Below, piece by piece: positions 1 through 8,314 of a stretch of 64,000 nt of DNA (position 1 is its first letter; every line of letters starts with the position of its first letter). This DNA is from Fulvimarina manganoxydans. GTDB taxonomy: Bacteria > Pseudomonadota > Alphaproteobacteria > Rhizobiales > Rhizobiaceae. A program made the translations under genes and the position numbers. Under the pieces are notes generated by a model. It searched no databases and was not told the DNA's origin. It saw only the letters and a list, made by a program, of their open reading frames with translations. The stretch lies in contig NZ_FWXR01000002.1 of NCBI RefSeq assembly GCF_900176465.1, positions 248,001 to 312,000 of the forward strand, written 5' to 3'.

Positions 1-525
1 CACCGCCGTCGGCTCGTCCATGACGAGGACGCGCGCCTTGCGGACGAGTGCCTTGGCGATCTCCACCATCTGCTTCTGAGAAACCGAGAGCTTGGAGACG
101 GGCAGGCGCGTATCGATCGGCGTCGCCAATTCGTTCAGGAGCTCGCTCGCCTTGGCCCGCATCCTCTTCCAGTCGAGAAAGAAACCCTTCTTCAACTCGC
201 GACCGAGAAAGACATTCGCCTCGGCCGACAGCTGTTCGGCGAGATTGAACTCCTGGTGGATGAGGACGACGCCTCTGTCCTCGGCTTCCTCGCTGGATGC
301 GAAGGTAACCGGTTCGCCGCCGAGCAGAATGTCGCCACTCGACGCCGGCTGATAGCCGGTCAGGCACTTCATCAGCGTCGATTTGCCAGCACCGTTCTCG
401 CCAACAAGCGCATGCACTTCGCCGGGCCTCAGAGCGAAATCGATACCGTGCAGGACCTCGACGGGGCCGTAGCTCTTGCGAAGCCCTTTCGCCTCGAGGA
501 TGGGGGCGGGACGATCAACGGCCAA
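1..525 (-). CDS. Sugar ABC transporter ATP-binding protein (CUT2/RbsA-like), 5' part only
   Basis: The first 175 codons of an ATPase that would energise sugar import at the inner membrane; the rest lies beyond the left window edge. Visible in order are Walker A (GENGAGKST, about residues 42-50), the Q-loop (LIHQEFNL), the CUT2-type signature LSVSQKQM and Walker B (VLVMDEPT). The signature with SQ in place of SGGQ is typical of the first domain of two-domain RbsA/MglA/XylG proteins. Start chosen is TTG at 525, eight bases after a GAGG Shine-Dalgarno; an in-frame GTG at 540 is the alternative. It is the fourth gene of a leftward set after a LacI regulator, an isomerase and an oxidoreductase, which suggests it imports the sugar they use. 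Substrate not readable from sequence. Confidence 0.88.
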   Translation of the reverse strand, partial: MAVDRPAPILEAKGLRKSYGPVEVLHGIDFALRPGEVHALVGENGAGKSTLMKCLTGYQPASSGDILLGGEPVTFASSEEAEDRGVVLIHQEFNLAEQLSAEANVFLGRELKKGFFLDWKRMRAKASELLNELATPIDTRLPVSKLSVSQKQMVEIAKALVRKARVLVMDEPTAV

Positions 526-624
526 GATCTGACCTCGCACGCCAAGCGATCGTGGCCTGACAGGCGATCGCCTCCGCTTTTCTACTCCGTGGGTCCAAAA
601 CTGCGGATCGGGCGACAGGCATGG

Positions 625-1806
625 TCACAGCTTCGTCCATGCTCCATTGTCCTTCGACGATCTCACACAGGCCTCGATGAAGGCGAGACCATCGATGCCG
701 TCTTCGATCGAGGGGAGGGCAAGGCCGGACTGTGCCTCACCGCCGGCTTCATGGGCGGCGATGAGATCGGCAGCTTCGGAATAGATCGAGGCGAAGCCTT
801 CGAGATAACCTTCCGGATGGCCGGCGGGGATGCGGGTCACGGCGGTCGCCTCGGGCCAAGCGCCTTCGCCGCCGCGCGTCAGACATTGCTTGGGCTCGCC
901 GAGACGCTGGAACCAAAGCCGGTTCGGCTCTTCCTGATGCCATTCGAGCCCGGCCTTGGTGCCGTAAATCTTCAGCGACAGGCCGTTCTCGTTGCCGACG
1001 GCCACTTGGCTCGCCCAAAGCATGCCCTTGGCGGTCACGCCCTTCTTGGGCTGAAAGCGCAGCATCATATGGGCATTGTCGTCCAGACGACGGCCCTCGA
1101 CGAAGCTGTCGAGATCGCAAGCGAGACTTTCCACCTTCAGACCGGAGACATAGCAGGCGAGATTATGGGCGTGGGTACCGATATCGCCGATGGCGCCGCC
1201 GGCGCCGGCCTTGGCGGGGTCGACGCGCCAGCCGGCCTGTTTGGAGCCTTCGTCCTCGGCGCGCGTGGCAAGCCAGCCCTGAATATAGGTGGCATTGACC
1301 AGGCGAATGTCGCCAAGTTCGCCGGCCGCAACCATCGCCCGGGCCTGCCGGATCATCGGATAGCCGGTATAGTTGTGGGTCAGGACGAAGACCTTGCCGG
1401 AGCGCTTGGCGATCTCGGCCAGCTGCTTGGCCTCATCCAGCGTCGTCGTCATCGGCTTGTCGCAGATGACGTGGAAACCGGCCTCCAGAAAGGTCTTGGC
1501 GACCGGGAAATGCATGTGGTTGGGCGTGACGATCGCCACCGCCTCGATCCCGTCGTCGCGGGCGGCTTCCGCCTCGGCCATATCCTCATAGGATGCATAG
1601 CTGCGCGTGGGATCAAGACCGATCTCGGCGGCGGACGCACGGGCCTTTTCCGGCGTCGAGGAGAGCGCGCCGGCAACCAGCTCGAACTTGTCGTCGATCC
1701 GGCTCGCAATGCGGTGAACGCCCCCGATGAAGGCACCTTGACCGCCGCCCACCATGCCGAGGCGAATGCGGTTTCCGCGTTTTTCGTCGCGTCCTTCGAT
1801 GGTCAT
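625..1806 (-). CDS. Gfo/Idh/MocA family NAD(P)-dependent oxidoreductase
   Basis: A 393-residue cytoplasmic sugar or polyol dehydrogenase. The N-terminal Rossmann fold shows the glycine-rich loop ([12 protein letters not shown]) close to the start, then the family's CDKPM motif carrying the conserved lysine (EKP in most members), and later the D-x-x-x-H pair in GDIGTHAHN expected in the active site. Start is the ATG at 1806, with AGGA about nine bases upstream and 16 bp after the stop of the isomerase gene; a longer frame would overlap that gene and its extra N-terminus does not look like protein. The operon context (isomerase, ABC ATPase, LacI regulator) resembles inositol or other cyclic/keto sugar pathways, but the exact substrate cannot be assigned. 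Confidence 0.9.
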   Translation of the reverse strand: MTIEGRDEKRGNRIRLGMVGGGQGAFIGGVHRIASRIDDKFELVAGALSSTPEKARASAAEIGLDPTRSYASYEDMAEAEAARDDGIEAVAIVTPNHMHFPVAKTFLEAGFHVICDKPMTTTLDEAKQLAEIAKRSGKVFVLTHNYTGYPMIRQARAMVAAGELGDIRLVNATYIQGWLATRAEDEGSKQAGWRVDPAKAGAGGAIGDIGTHAHNLACYVSGLKVESLACDLDSFVEGRRLDDNAHMMLRFQPKKGVTAKGMLWASQVAVGNENGLSLKIYGTKAGLEWHQEEPNRLWFQRLGEPKQCLTRGGEGAWPEATAVTRIPAGHPEGYLEGFASIYSEAADLIAAHEAGGEAQSGLALPSIEDGIDGLAFIEACVRSSKDNGAWTKL

Positions 1807-1822
1807 GAGCTCGCTTCCTGGC

Positions 1823-2881
1823 TTAGTTCGTGATGCCGAGCATGCGCTTGTTGGCGGCCTCGTCGGTGCCACCGCTCGCGAAGTCGTCGAAGGCCTTGTC
1901 GGTCACCTCAATGATATGGCTGGCGATGAAGGGCGCCCCCTCCGCCGCGCCCTGTTCGGCGCTCTTGATGGCGCATTCCCATTCGAGAACGGCCCAGGAG
2001 GAATAGTCGTATTCGGCGAGCTTGGAGAAGATCGCCGAGAAGTCGACCTGTCCGTCGCCAAGGGAGCGGAAGCGTCCGGCCCGCTTCAGCCAGGGCTGAT
2101 AGCCGGAATAGACGCCCTGGCGACCGGTCGGGTTGAACTCGGCATCCTTCACATGGAAGGCGCAAATGCGTTCGTGATAGATGTCGATGAATTCGACATA
2201 ATCGAGCTGCTGCAGAAGGAAGTGAGACGGATCGTAATTGATCTGGCAGCGCGGATGGTTGCCGGTCTTTTCGAGAAACATCTCGAAGGTCGCGCCGTCG
2301 AAAATGTCTTCGCCCGGATGGATTTCGTAGCCGACATCGCAGCCGGCTTCGTCGAACGCATCGAGGATCGGCACCCAGCGCTTGGCCAGTTCGTCGAACG
2401 CCGTGTCGATCAGGCCTTCGGGGCGCTGCGGCCATGGATAGAGGAAGGGCCATGCGAGCGCCCCCGGGAATGTGACATGGCTCTTGAAGCCGAAATTCGC
2501 CGAGGCTTTGGCCGCCTTCTTCAGCTGGTCGACGGCCCATTCCTGCCGCGCTTTCGGATTGCCGCGCACCTCCGGTGCCGCAAAGCCGTCGAAGGCTTCG
2601 TCAAAAGCCGGATGAACGGCGACGAGTTGGCCCTGAAGATGGGTCGACAGGTCGGTGATCTCGACACCGGCATCGCGCGCAATGCCTGAGACCTCGTCGC
2701 AATAGGTCTTCGATTCGGCGGCCTTTGCGAGATCGAAGAGTCGTCCGTCCCAGGTCGGGACTTGAACGCCCTTATAGCCATGACCCGCGGCCCAGGCGCA
2801 GATCGCCTTGAAGTCGTTGAATGGCGCGTCATCGCCGGCGAACTGGGCGAGGAAGATCCCCGGCCCCTTCATCGTCTGCAT
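1823..2881 (-). CDS. Sugar phosphate isomerase/epimerase (xylose isomerase-like TIM barrel)
   Basis: A 352-residue member of the AP-endonuclease-2/xylose isomerase-like TIM-barrel family. Candidate divalent-metal ligands are visible in the usual order: E in YEIHPGED, D and H in INYDPSHFL, H in FHVKDAE and E in VLEWECAI. Such enzymes isomerise or epimerise sugars, or dehydrate inosose, with a metal cofactor. It is the first structural gene downstream of the LacI regulator gene and is preceded by a strong LacI-type operator, so it probably heads the sugar-use transcript continued by the oxidoreductase and ABC ATPase. Two close ATGs exist (2881, or three codons later). The specific reaction is not determinable. 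Confidence 0.87.
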   Translation of the reverse strand: MQTMKGPGIFLAQFAGDDAPFNDFKAICAWAAGHGYKGVQVPTWDGRLFDLAKAAESKTYCDEVSGIARDAGVEITDLSTHLQGQLVAVHPAFDEAFDGFAAPEVRGNPKARQEWAVDQLKKAAKASANFGFKSHVTFPGALAWPFLYPWPQRPEGLIDTAFDELAKRWVPILDAFDEAGCDVGYEIHPGEDIFDGATFEMFLEKTGNHPRCQINYDPSHFLLQQLDYVEFIDIYHERICAFHVKDAEFNPTGRQGVYSGYQPWLKRAGRFRSLGDGQVDFSAIFSKLAEYDYSSWAVLEWECAIKSAEQGAAEGAPFIASHIIEVTDKAFDDFASGGTDEAANKRMLGITN

Positions 2882-2993
2882 CGATGTCCTCCCGATCAGC
2901 CTGTCTTCGGCTTAGCGCCGGTCAGGCCTTTATCCGGCGGCGCCTCTCCGCTCGCCGGGTTGATACAATCAGACTGGCATAGCTCGCAGAGCT

Positions 2994-3013
2994 TTTGAAG
3001 TGCGTCCCTCAAA
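2994..3013. promoter_or_regulatory. LacI-family operator, structural operon
   Basis: The 20-bp sequence TTTGAAGTGCGTCCCTCAAA is an imperfect palindrome with a central CpG, the hallmark layout of LacI/PurR-family operators; one further T:A pair extends the arms outward. It lies between the end of the LacI gene and the isomerase start, about 110 bp upstream of that start. It matches 16 of 20 positions with a second site upstream of the LacI gene itself. Binding by the neighbouring regulator is inferred. Confidence 0.65.
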
Positions 3014-3032
3014 AAAACACGTGGAGCCGGCT

Positions 3033-4061
3033 TCAGAAGGGGAGATTTTCGCGGATGAAGATGTCGATGCGAATGCGTTCCTGCTCGGCGATGATGCTGG
3101 TGTCCATGGCCTTGGCCAGGAGGATGCGCGCGGCGGAGCGCACCTCGTGGCCCGGATTTTGAGCCAGGAGCGCATCGAAGGTGCCCTCGCGCAGAGCCTC
3201 TCGAGAGCTCTCGGTTAGCTCATGGCCGACGAAGATCGGCCGGCACGCTTCTGCTTGCGCCAGAGCGCGGGCGACCCCCTGATTGCCAGCACCCGCATTG
3301 TAGAGGGTGACGAGGTCGGGCTGGGCCGCGCAAAGGTCGCGCACGGCCGCCTCCGCCCGTTCGCGATCGTCGCGGGTCTCGACGATCGGCAGGATCGTCA
3401 GATTGGGATAGTCCCGCATGACGACCTGGGAGAAACCGAAGCAGCGATCCATGTGATCGCGCAAAGACAAGGAGCCGACGAGAAGGCCGGCAGTTCCTTT
3501 TCGCCCCGCCGCGAAGCGCCCGATCAGCGCGCCGGCGGTTCGGCCAGCGGCCGCATTGTCGACGCCGACGAAGCGCTCACGGCGCGAGGCGGGGGCGTCC
3601 GAAACCAGCGTAACGAAGGGAACTCCGTCGCCGGCCAGCCGATCGAGCGCTGCGCGCACTTCAGGATGGTCGAGGGCGACGATGGCCGCGCCGTCAGCCG
3701 AGCGATCCAGCGCATCGATCGCGGCGGCAAGAGCGCCGGGATCGAAGACGTCGGCATGAACGGTCTCGACACTGGCGCGGCTGGCGGCGAGCCAGGCCTC
3801 CATGCCTTCGATCTGCGAGGCGAGATCGACCATGAAAGCGTTCGTGCCGGTCGGAAGCAGAAAGAGAAGGCGAAAGCGCTTGCGCCGGGCAAGGCCTGCT
3901 GCCATCGGATCGGGGCGATAGTTGAGATCGGCCATCGCCTGGCGCACCCGCTCCACCGTTCGTGGCTTCACATTGGGGCGTTTATTGATGACGCGATCGA
4001 CGGTGGCCAGCGACACGCCGGCACGCTTGGCGACATCGGAAAGGGTGGGCACAGCGCTCAT
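3033..4061 (-). CDS. LacI family transcriptional regulator
   Basis: A 342-residue sugar-responsive repressor. The N-terminal helix-turn-helix and hinge are clear (TLSDVAKRAGVSLATVDRVI, then a hinge near YRPDPMAAGLARR), followed by a periplasmic-binding-protein-like effector domain starting at FRLLFLLPTG. The HTH reads SLATVDRV, a variant seen in LacI members next to inositol and CUT2 sugar operons. It is transcribed in the same direction as the isomerase, oxidoreductase and ABC ATPase genes downstream. Matching palindromes stand upstream of its own start and upstream of the isomerase gene, so autoregulation plus control of the operon is the simplest model. The effector is unknown. Confidence 0.95.
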   Translation of the reverse strand: MSAVPTLSDVAKRAGVSLATVDRVINKRPNVKPRTVERVRQAMADLNYRPDPMAAGLARRKRFRLLFLLPTGTNAFMVDLASQIEGMEAWLAASRASVETVHADVFDPGALAAAIDALDRSADGAAIVALDHPEVRAALDRLAGDGVPFVTLVSDAPASRRERFVGVDNAAAGRTAGALIGRFAAGRKGTAGLLVGSLSLRDHMDRCFGFSQVVMRDYPNLTILPIVETRDDRERAEAAVRDLCAAQPDLVTLYNAGAGNQGVARALAQAEACRPIFVGHELTESSREALREGTFDALLAQNPGHEVRSAARILLAKAMDTSIIAEQERIRIDIFIRENLPF

Positions 4062-4082
4062 GGCTCAGTTGAAGCACGCAAA

Positions 4083-4102
4083 TTTGATGTGCGCAACTCA
4101 AA
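4083..4102. promoter_or_regulatory. LacI-family operator, autoregulatory
   Basis: TTTGATGTGCGCAACTCAAA pairs at 8 of 10 arm positions around a central CpG. It stands 22 bp upstream of the LacI start codon and shares 16 of 20 bases with the site at 2994-3013. Its position fits repression of the regulator's own promoter. Confidence 0.65.
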
Positions 4103-4276
4103 CTTGCCGAGCGGTGCGAAGTCGCAGAAGAGAGACGACGGCCATGCGCTCTTTTGCGGGGCTAAAAGGGCGTTAGGCGAAGACGCCACACTTGTCCCAT
4201 GTCGTCGATGCGCGTCACCAACGGATTTGCGGCTGTTTGAGGCTATGACCTATTCCTCGAACTTGAAGCAGAACCG

Positions 4277-5038
4277 TCAGATGGCGTCCTCTGGCCGCAT
4301 CTCCACCGACATATTGGGCGGCTGGCGCATATGAAGATAGCCCCCGTCGAATTCGGCGAGCCGCGCGAGAGCCGGCCAGTTGTGAATGGTCATGCGCGAG
4401 CGTTCGCGTTCCACATAGTCGGCCTGCCGCAATTCCTGCAGCACGCGATTGACGGTGACGACGGTGAGGCCGAGGGCATCGGCCAGGACGTTCTGGGTGA
4501 GCGGGAGATGATAGCGCAGCCCGTCGCTATGGCCCATCGCCCTGAGCCGCATCGCCATCTCGCAGAGAAGATGCGCGGTCCGTTGAAGCCCCGTCCGCCG
4601 GCCGAGCCCCACGATCCATTCGCGAAAGATCGAACCGTCGATCAGTGTCTCGCGCCAGAGCGCGGCGGCGACAGCCGGCCGCTTCGTGCAAAGCTGCCAG
4701 ATCGCTTCATGGGGAATGAAGGCGAGTTCGCAATTCACCGTCGCCGCAAAGCTATGATCCATGACGTTGATATGGAGGCTGTGCAGATCCGGGATATCGC
4801 CGGGCACGTGGAAAGCGATGATCTGGCGCTTGCCCTCGATCAGCGTGCGATAGCGATGGGTGAAGCCGGAGAGGAGCAGGCAACAGTCGCGGATGCGCTG
4901 TCCCTCTTCGACGATATCGGCGCCGGCCTCGACGCTCCGCAGCGTGATGGGCAAGGCTGCCAGAGCCTCGCGATCCTCATCGGTGAGTTCAGCGATCAGA
5001 TCCAGGCGCTTGACGAGTGCGCCTTCCACTGGATTCAT
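4277..5038 (-). CDS. Crp/Fnr family transcriptional regulator
   Basis: A 253-residue regulator with an N-terminal cyclic-nucleotide-binding-like beta-barrel (about residues 20-130) and a C-terminal winged HTH. The recognition helix region is LADALGLTVVTVNRVLQELR, matching the Crp/Fnr HTH. The N-terminus lacks the cysteine cluster of oxygen-sensing Fnr/FixK proteins, and the glycine/arginine phosphate-binding signature of true cAMP receptors is not obvious, so the signal is unknown. Many alphaproteobacterial paralogues of this length exist. It is monocistronic, with a 215-bp gap to the LacI gene and more than 500 bp upstream before the divergent cyclase gene. Confidence 0.92.
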   Translation of the reverse strand: MNPVEGALVKRLDLIAELTDEDREALAALPITLRSVEAGADIVEEGQRIRDCCLLLSGFTHRYRTLIEGKRQIIAFHVPGDIPDLHSLHINVMDHSFAATVNCELAFIPHEAIWQLCTKRPAVAAALWRETLIDGSIFREWIVGLGRRTGLQRTAHLLCEMAMRLRAMGHSDGLRYHLPLTQNVLADALGLTVVTVNRVLQELRQADYVERERSRMTIHNWPALARLAEFDGGYLHMRQPPNMSVEMRPEDAI

Positions 5039-5565
5039 CGATATGCTCCTGTCGTGGTCCCGGCCATGCAGTCGGCGGCCTCAGCCTAAAGCGTCTTGGG
5101 ACGATGTGAACGGCTCGGCAAGCGCAAACGATCGGTCCCGTCCATCATCCCCACGAAAGACGAATGCGTCCGATGGCGGTCCGCTATCGACAGGCGTCTT
5201 GAGCCTTTGGCGAACACATTCGCGTGACCGAGCAAAGATAGTGTTTTTCCGGATCGTTCAAGGCCTAGCATCCGGACGCCACAGCAGGATCGAACCAGCA
5301 CTGTGAAAACAAAGCAAAAAATGCATTTGAAGGTTGTAGAATCATGCGAAGGCGACTTTCTCAACGCGAGTGATGAATTATACCTTCCTATGTTTCGGAT
5401 CTCGAATATCCTGTCCAAATCGACAGTTTGATTGGTGGCTCATCTGTTTGTGCTTCGGGATGACGCGTAGTTTAGACCTTCATAAACTTCCTTTCGCAAT
5501 CCTTTTTCCGCATTGCTTCGCGCCCCTTAATTTGGCGTTTCCTCGTAAGCTCGGCGGACCTTTCA
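5039..5565. other. Long intergenic region between Crp/Fnr and cyclase genes
   Basis: This divergent 527-bp spacer is clearly AT-richer than its surroundings, especially its right two thirds. It must hold the promoters of both flanking genes. I see no convincing coding frame, tRNA or riboswitch, and no symmetrical TTGAT-N4-ATCAA Fnr box. Small A-tract-rich stretches near 5300-5330 and 5500 could be promoter elements. Confidence 0.5.
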
Positions 5566-6729
5566 TTGCTGGATCCAAGCGTGTTCATGGTGTTGATCGA
5601 CGGAATGGGCCTCATGGCTCTTCTGGCGCTCGCCTATGGCTCGATCGGTCGAGTGCTGAATAGGGGGCGGGGCTATGCCGAGGCGATCGGCTTGGTCTTC
5701 GGCCTCGGCGCGGTGGCCACAACGCTGGGGGGCGCCACATCGCCGCTCGAAGGCTCTTATTTCAGCTTGCCTTCCGTCATCGTCGCCCTTGCCGCCGGCT
5801 TTGCCGGATGGCGCAGTGCCACACTCGCCGGGTTCATGGCCTCGATCGCGTTCTACTTCGTCGGGGATATGGAAGCCGCCTCTGCCGTCCTCACCATTTG
5901 CGGGTCGGCCGCTATCGGCCTCGCATGGCGCCGCTTCACGCGTCCGCAGGCCGGGGGCTCGGCCTTCGATTTCGTTTCGCTCTATTTGATGCTGGCGGCC
6001 AACATCATGTTTTTTGGCGCGCTCGGCTCTTCGGTCAGCGTGTCCGGCGTGTCGGTTCTTTCATCGACGCTTCTAACATGCCTTATCGCGGTCTTGTCCC
6101 TGGGTTTGATGATGCGGCGGGAAGATCGCTTGCGTCGACGCGAAGGCGAGCTTCGGATCGATGCGCTGACGGACCCCTTGACCGGTCTCGGCAATCGCCG
6201 TGCCTTCGAGGCCCTCTTGAAGGTCGAGCTTGCTGCGATCGCCAGACAGGGCGTTCCGCTCTCCATGCTGCTTCTCGATGTGGACCACTTCAAGCGGATC
6301 AACGACACCCATGGCCACGAGACCGGCGATCGCGTTCTCAAACGTCTTGCATTCGTTCTCAGACAGAATGTGCGCGATGCCGATTACGTGTTTCGGCTTG
6401 GAGGGGAAGAGTTCTGCGTCCTCTTGCCGGGTGCCGGCCGGGCGGCGGCCGTGAAGGTCGCCGAGCGCATTCGCCGGGTGACGGGCTCAGCCAATCTTGG
6501 TAGTGCCGACCGGCTCTTGTCGGTGACATTCTCGATCGGCGTCTCGACCGCGCGAACCAGTGCGATCCCCCATATCAGGCTCTATGCCAGCGCCGATTCC
6601 GCGCTCTATCAGGCCAAGACACACGGTCGCGATCGCGTGTGCCAGGCCGACGATCCGAGCGGCGACTTGGAAGACTATGAGTTGCGCGAAGACCTGCCGC
6701 TCGCTTCCGCGCGCCGTTTCGCCACCTGA
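5566..6729 (+). CDS. Membrane-bound diguanylate cyclase (5TM + GGDEF)
   Basis: Makes the second messenger c-di-GMP from GTP. The N-terminal roughly 185 residues hold five to six hydrophobic segments of the LytS-YhcK (5TMR-LYT) sensor type. The C-terminal GGDEF domain has DPLTGLGNRRAFE, the substrate loop DVDHFKRINDTHGHE, and the active-site GGEEF. An RDAD sequence exactly five residues before GGEEF is an intact RxxD inhibitory site, so product inhibition is expected. Start here is TTG; an in-frame ATG seven codons later (5587) is the alternative, and neither has a strong Shine-Dalgarno. Monocistronic and convergent with the amidohydrolase gene. A role with the Tad pilus encoded in the window is possible but not shown. 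Confidence 0.93.
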   Translation: MLDPSVFMVLIDGMGLMALLALAYGSIGRVLNRGRGYAEAIGLVFGLGAVATTLGGATSPLEGSYFSLPSVIVALAAGFAGWRSATLAGFMASIAFYFVGDMEAASAVLTICGSAAIGLAWRRFTRPQAGGSAFDFVSLYLMLAANIMFFGALGSSVSVSGVSVLSSTLLTCLIAVLSLGLMMRREDRLRRREGELRIDALTDPLTGLGNRRAFEALLKVELAAIARQGVPLSMLLLDVDHFKRINDTHGHETGDRVLKRLAFVLRQNVRDADYVFRLGGEEFCVLLPGAGRAAAVKVAERIRRVTGSANLGSADRLLSVTFSIGVSTARTSAIPHIRLYASADSALYQAKTHGRDRVCQADDPSGDLEDYELREDLPLASARRFAT

Positions 6730-6743
6730 GCGCTGAGGGCTTT

Positions 6744-6819
6744 GCCGATGCGGCAGCCCGCACGGCTTTTGAGCGCCTTCAAGTCCGCTATCATGAAATG
6801 ATCAAGCGGACTTCGTAAG
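6744..6819 (+). repeat. Intergenic multi-hairpin repeat, copy D (truncated)
   Basis: One of four copies of a palindromic element. It holds the distal hairpin with lower stem AAGTCCGC/GCGGACTT and upper stem ATCAT-GAA-ATGAT, plus a degenerate middle hairpin (AGCC/GGCT). The proximal hairpin seen in the other copies is missing, as the copy begins 15 bp after the cyclase stop codon. Compared with the other copies, paired bases change together in both stems. Confidence 0.72.
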
Positions 6820-6921
6820 ATAAGAAATCCGTTTAATCGCTTGGCGATACGGATTTCAAGGCCGCTCAAGCGCCGCGTGGGCTTTGCTACGGAATCCGTC
6901 TGAAACAGCCGAATTCCGTAT
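6820..6921 (-). repeat. Intergenic multi-hairpin repeat, copy C (inverted)
   Basis: A full-length copy in the opposite orientation, directly abutting copy D. Read on the minus strand it has the proximal hairpin TACGGAAT/ATTCCGTA with loop CTGTTTCAG, the middle hairpin AAAGCC/GGCCTT and the distal hairpin AAATCCGT/ACGGATTT with upper stem ATCGC-CAA-GCGAT. It lies just downstream of the amidohydrolase stop codon. Confidence 0.75.
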
Positions 6922-6977
6922 GAGTTGCCTCCTTCTAGCCCGTTCTCGTCGGGCCATCTGTGCAAACGCCGCTGGTG

Positions 6978-8153
6978 TCAGCCGGCGACCCGTTCCAGAG
7001 CCCGCTCCGCCAACCGCACCCAATAACTCGCGCCGAAGGCGATCGCATCGTCGGCGAAATCATAGCGCGAATTGTGCAGCATCGCGCTGTCGCCATTGCC
7101 GATGAAGATATAGGCGCCGGGCTTTTCCTCCAGCATATAGGCGAAATCCTCTCCGGCCATCAGCGGCGGCGCGGCCGGATCGACGCGGTCGGGGCCGACG
7201 ATCTCGGTCGCGATCTCGGCGCAGAAGGCCGCTTCCTCGGCATCGTTCACGGTGGGCGGATAGTTCGCGTCCCATTCGACGATCGCCTCCACGCCGTGGG
7301 CGGTTGCGACCGCCGAGGCGACGGCGCGCACACGCTCCTCGGCGAAAGCCCTGAGCGAACGGTCGAGGGCTCGAACCGTGCCGGAGAGGACAGCCTCGTC
7401 GGGGATGACGTTGTGGGCATAGCCCGCATGGAACTCGGTTACAGAGAGGACGAGGCTTTTCAGTGGATCCACATTGCGCGAGACGATGCTCTGAAGCGAC
7501 TGCACGACGGCCGCGCCGGCGACGATCGGATCGCTGGCAATGTGGGGGAGAGCAGCATGGCCGCCGCGCCCGCGCAGACGCACGACGAATTCGTCGGTCG
7601 AGGCCATTGTCGCCCCGGGACGCATGGCGAAACGGCCGACCGGCAAGCCGGGAAGATTGTGCATTCCATAGACGAAAGACACCGGGAAACGCTCGAAGAG
7701 CCCGTCGTCGATCATCGCCTTGCCACCGCCGCCGCCCTCTTCGGCGGGCTGGAAGATGACCGCGACCGAGCCGTTGAAGCTGCGGGTCTCGGCCAGGCTG
7801 CGCGCCGCGCCCAAGAGCATGGTCGTGTGCCCGTCATGGCCGCAGGCATGCATGAAGCCGTGACGCTTCGAGGCATAGGGCAGGCCGGTTTCCTCTACGA
7901 TCGGCAGCGCATCCATGTCGGCACGCAGGCCGACGATCGGTCCGCCGGCCCCGTCGCGCCCATGAATCAGCCCGACGACGCCCGTCCGCCCCAGCCCCGT
8001 TTGAACCTCGTCGCAGCCAAATGCCCGCAGCTTGTCGGCGACGAAAGCCGCTGTTTCCTCGACGTCGTAGAGCAGTTCCGGCGTCTGATGGAGATGCTGG
8101 CGCCATTGAGCGAGTTCGGCCGTGCTTTCCGCGATCCGGTTGTTCACAGGCAT
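6978..8153 (-). CDS. M20D family amidohydrolase (hippurate hydrolase-like)
   Basis: A 391-residue zinc peptidase of the M20D group (hippurate hydrolase, IAA-amino acid hydrolase, N-acyl amino acid deacylase). The first metal motif HACGHDGHTT, the GLRADMDALPI segment and the catalytic EE pair in PAEEGGGGG are visible; GEDFAYML near the C-terminus carries the last ligand region. No signal peptide, so cytoplasmic. It stands alone, transcribed towards the cyclase gene with a repeat pair between the two 3' ends. The natural substrate among N-acylated amino acids cannot be told. Confidence 0.93.
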   Translation of the reverse strand: MPVNNRIAESTAELAQWRQHLHQTPELLYDVEETAAFVADKLRAFGCDEVQTGLGRTGVVGLIHGRDGAGGPIVGLRADMDALPIVEETGLPYASKRHGFMHACGHDGHTTMLLGAARSLAETRSFNGSVAVIFQPAEEGGGGGKAMIDDGLFERFPVSFVYGMHNLPGLPVGRFAMRPGATMASTDEFVVRLRGRGGHAALPHIASDPIVAGAAVVQSLQSIVSRNVDPLKSLVLSVTEFHAGYAHNVIPDEAVLSGTVRALDRSLRAFAEERVRAVASAVATAHGVEAIVEWDANYPPTVNDAEEAAFCAEIATEIVGPDRVDPAAPPLMAGEDFAYMLEEKPGAYIFIGNGDSAMLHNSRYDFADDAIAFGASYWVRLAERALERVAG

Positions 8154-8314
8154 TCTGAAGGGCTTCCGCTTGAAGGTTTGCGTGATACGGTGGGGTCTCG
8201 ATGCGGCTCGACGATAGGCAATTTCGCCTCGATTGTCTCCTTCGGCCGGGTGTCCCCTGCCATTCTTGCGTCACACCTTGCGGATATGGGCGCGATCAAT
8301 CCGAAAGCGCGAAG

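Noticed and set aside
256-1833. Long plus-strand open frame opposite the oxidoreductase gene
   Set aside because: High-GC genes leave long antisense open frames. The translation has no recognisable motif, while the minus strand encodes a clear Gfo/Idh enzyme.
2915-2965. Hairpin-like GC repeats between LacI and isomerase genes as a terminator
   Set aside because: Pairing is patchy and there is no T-tract; it may simply be GC-rich leader sequence.
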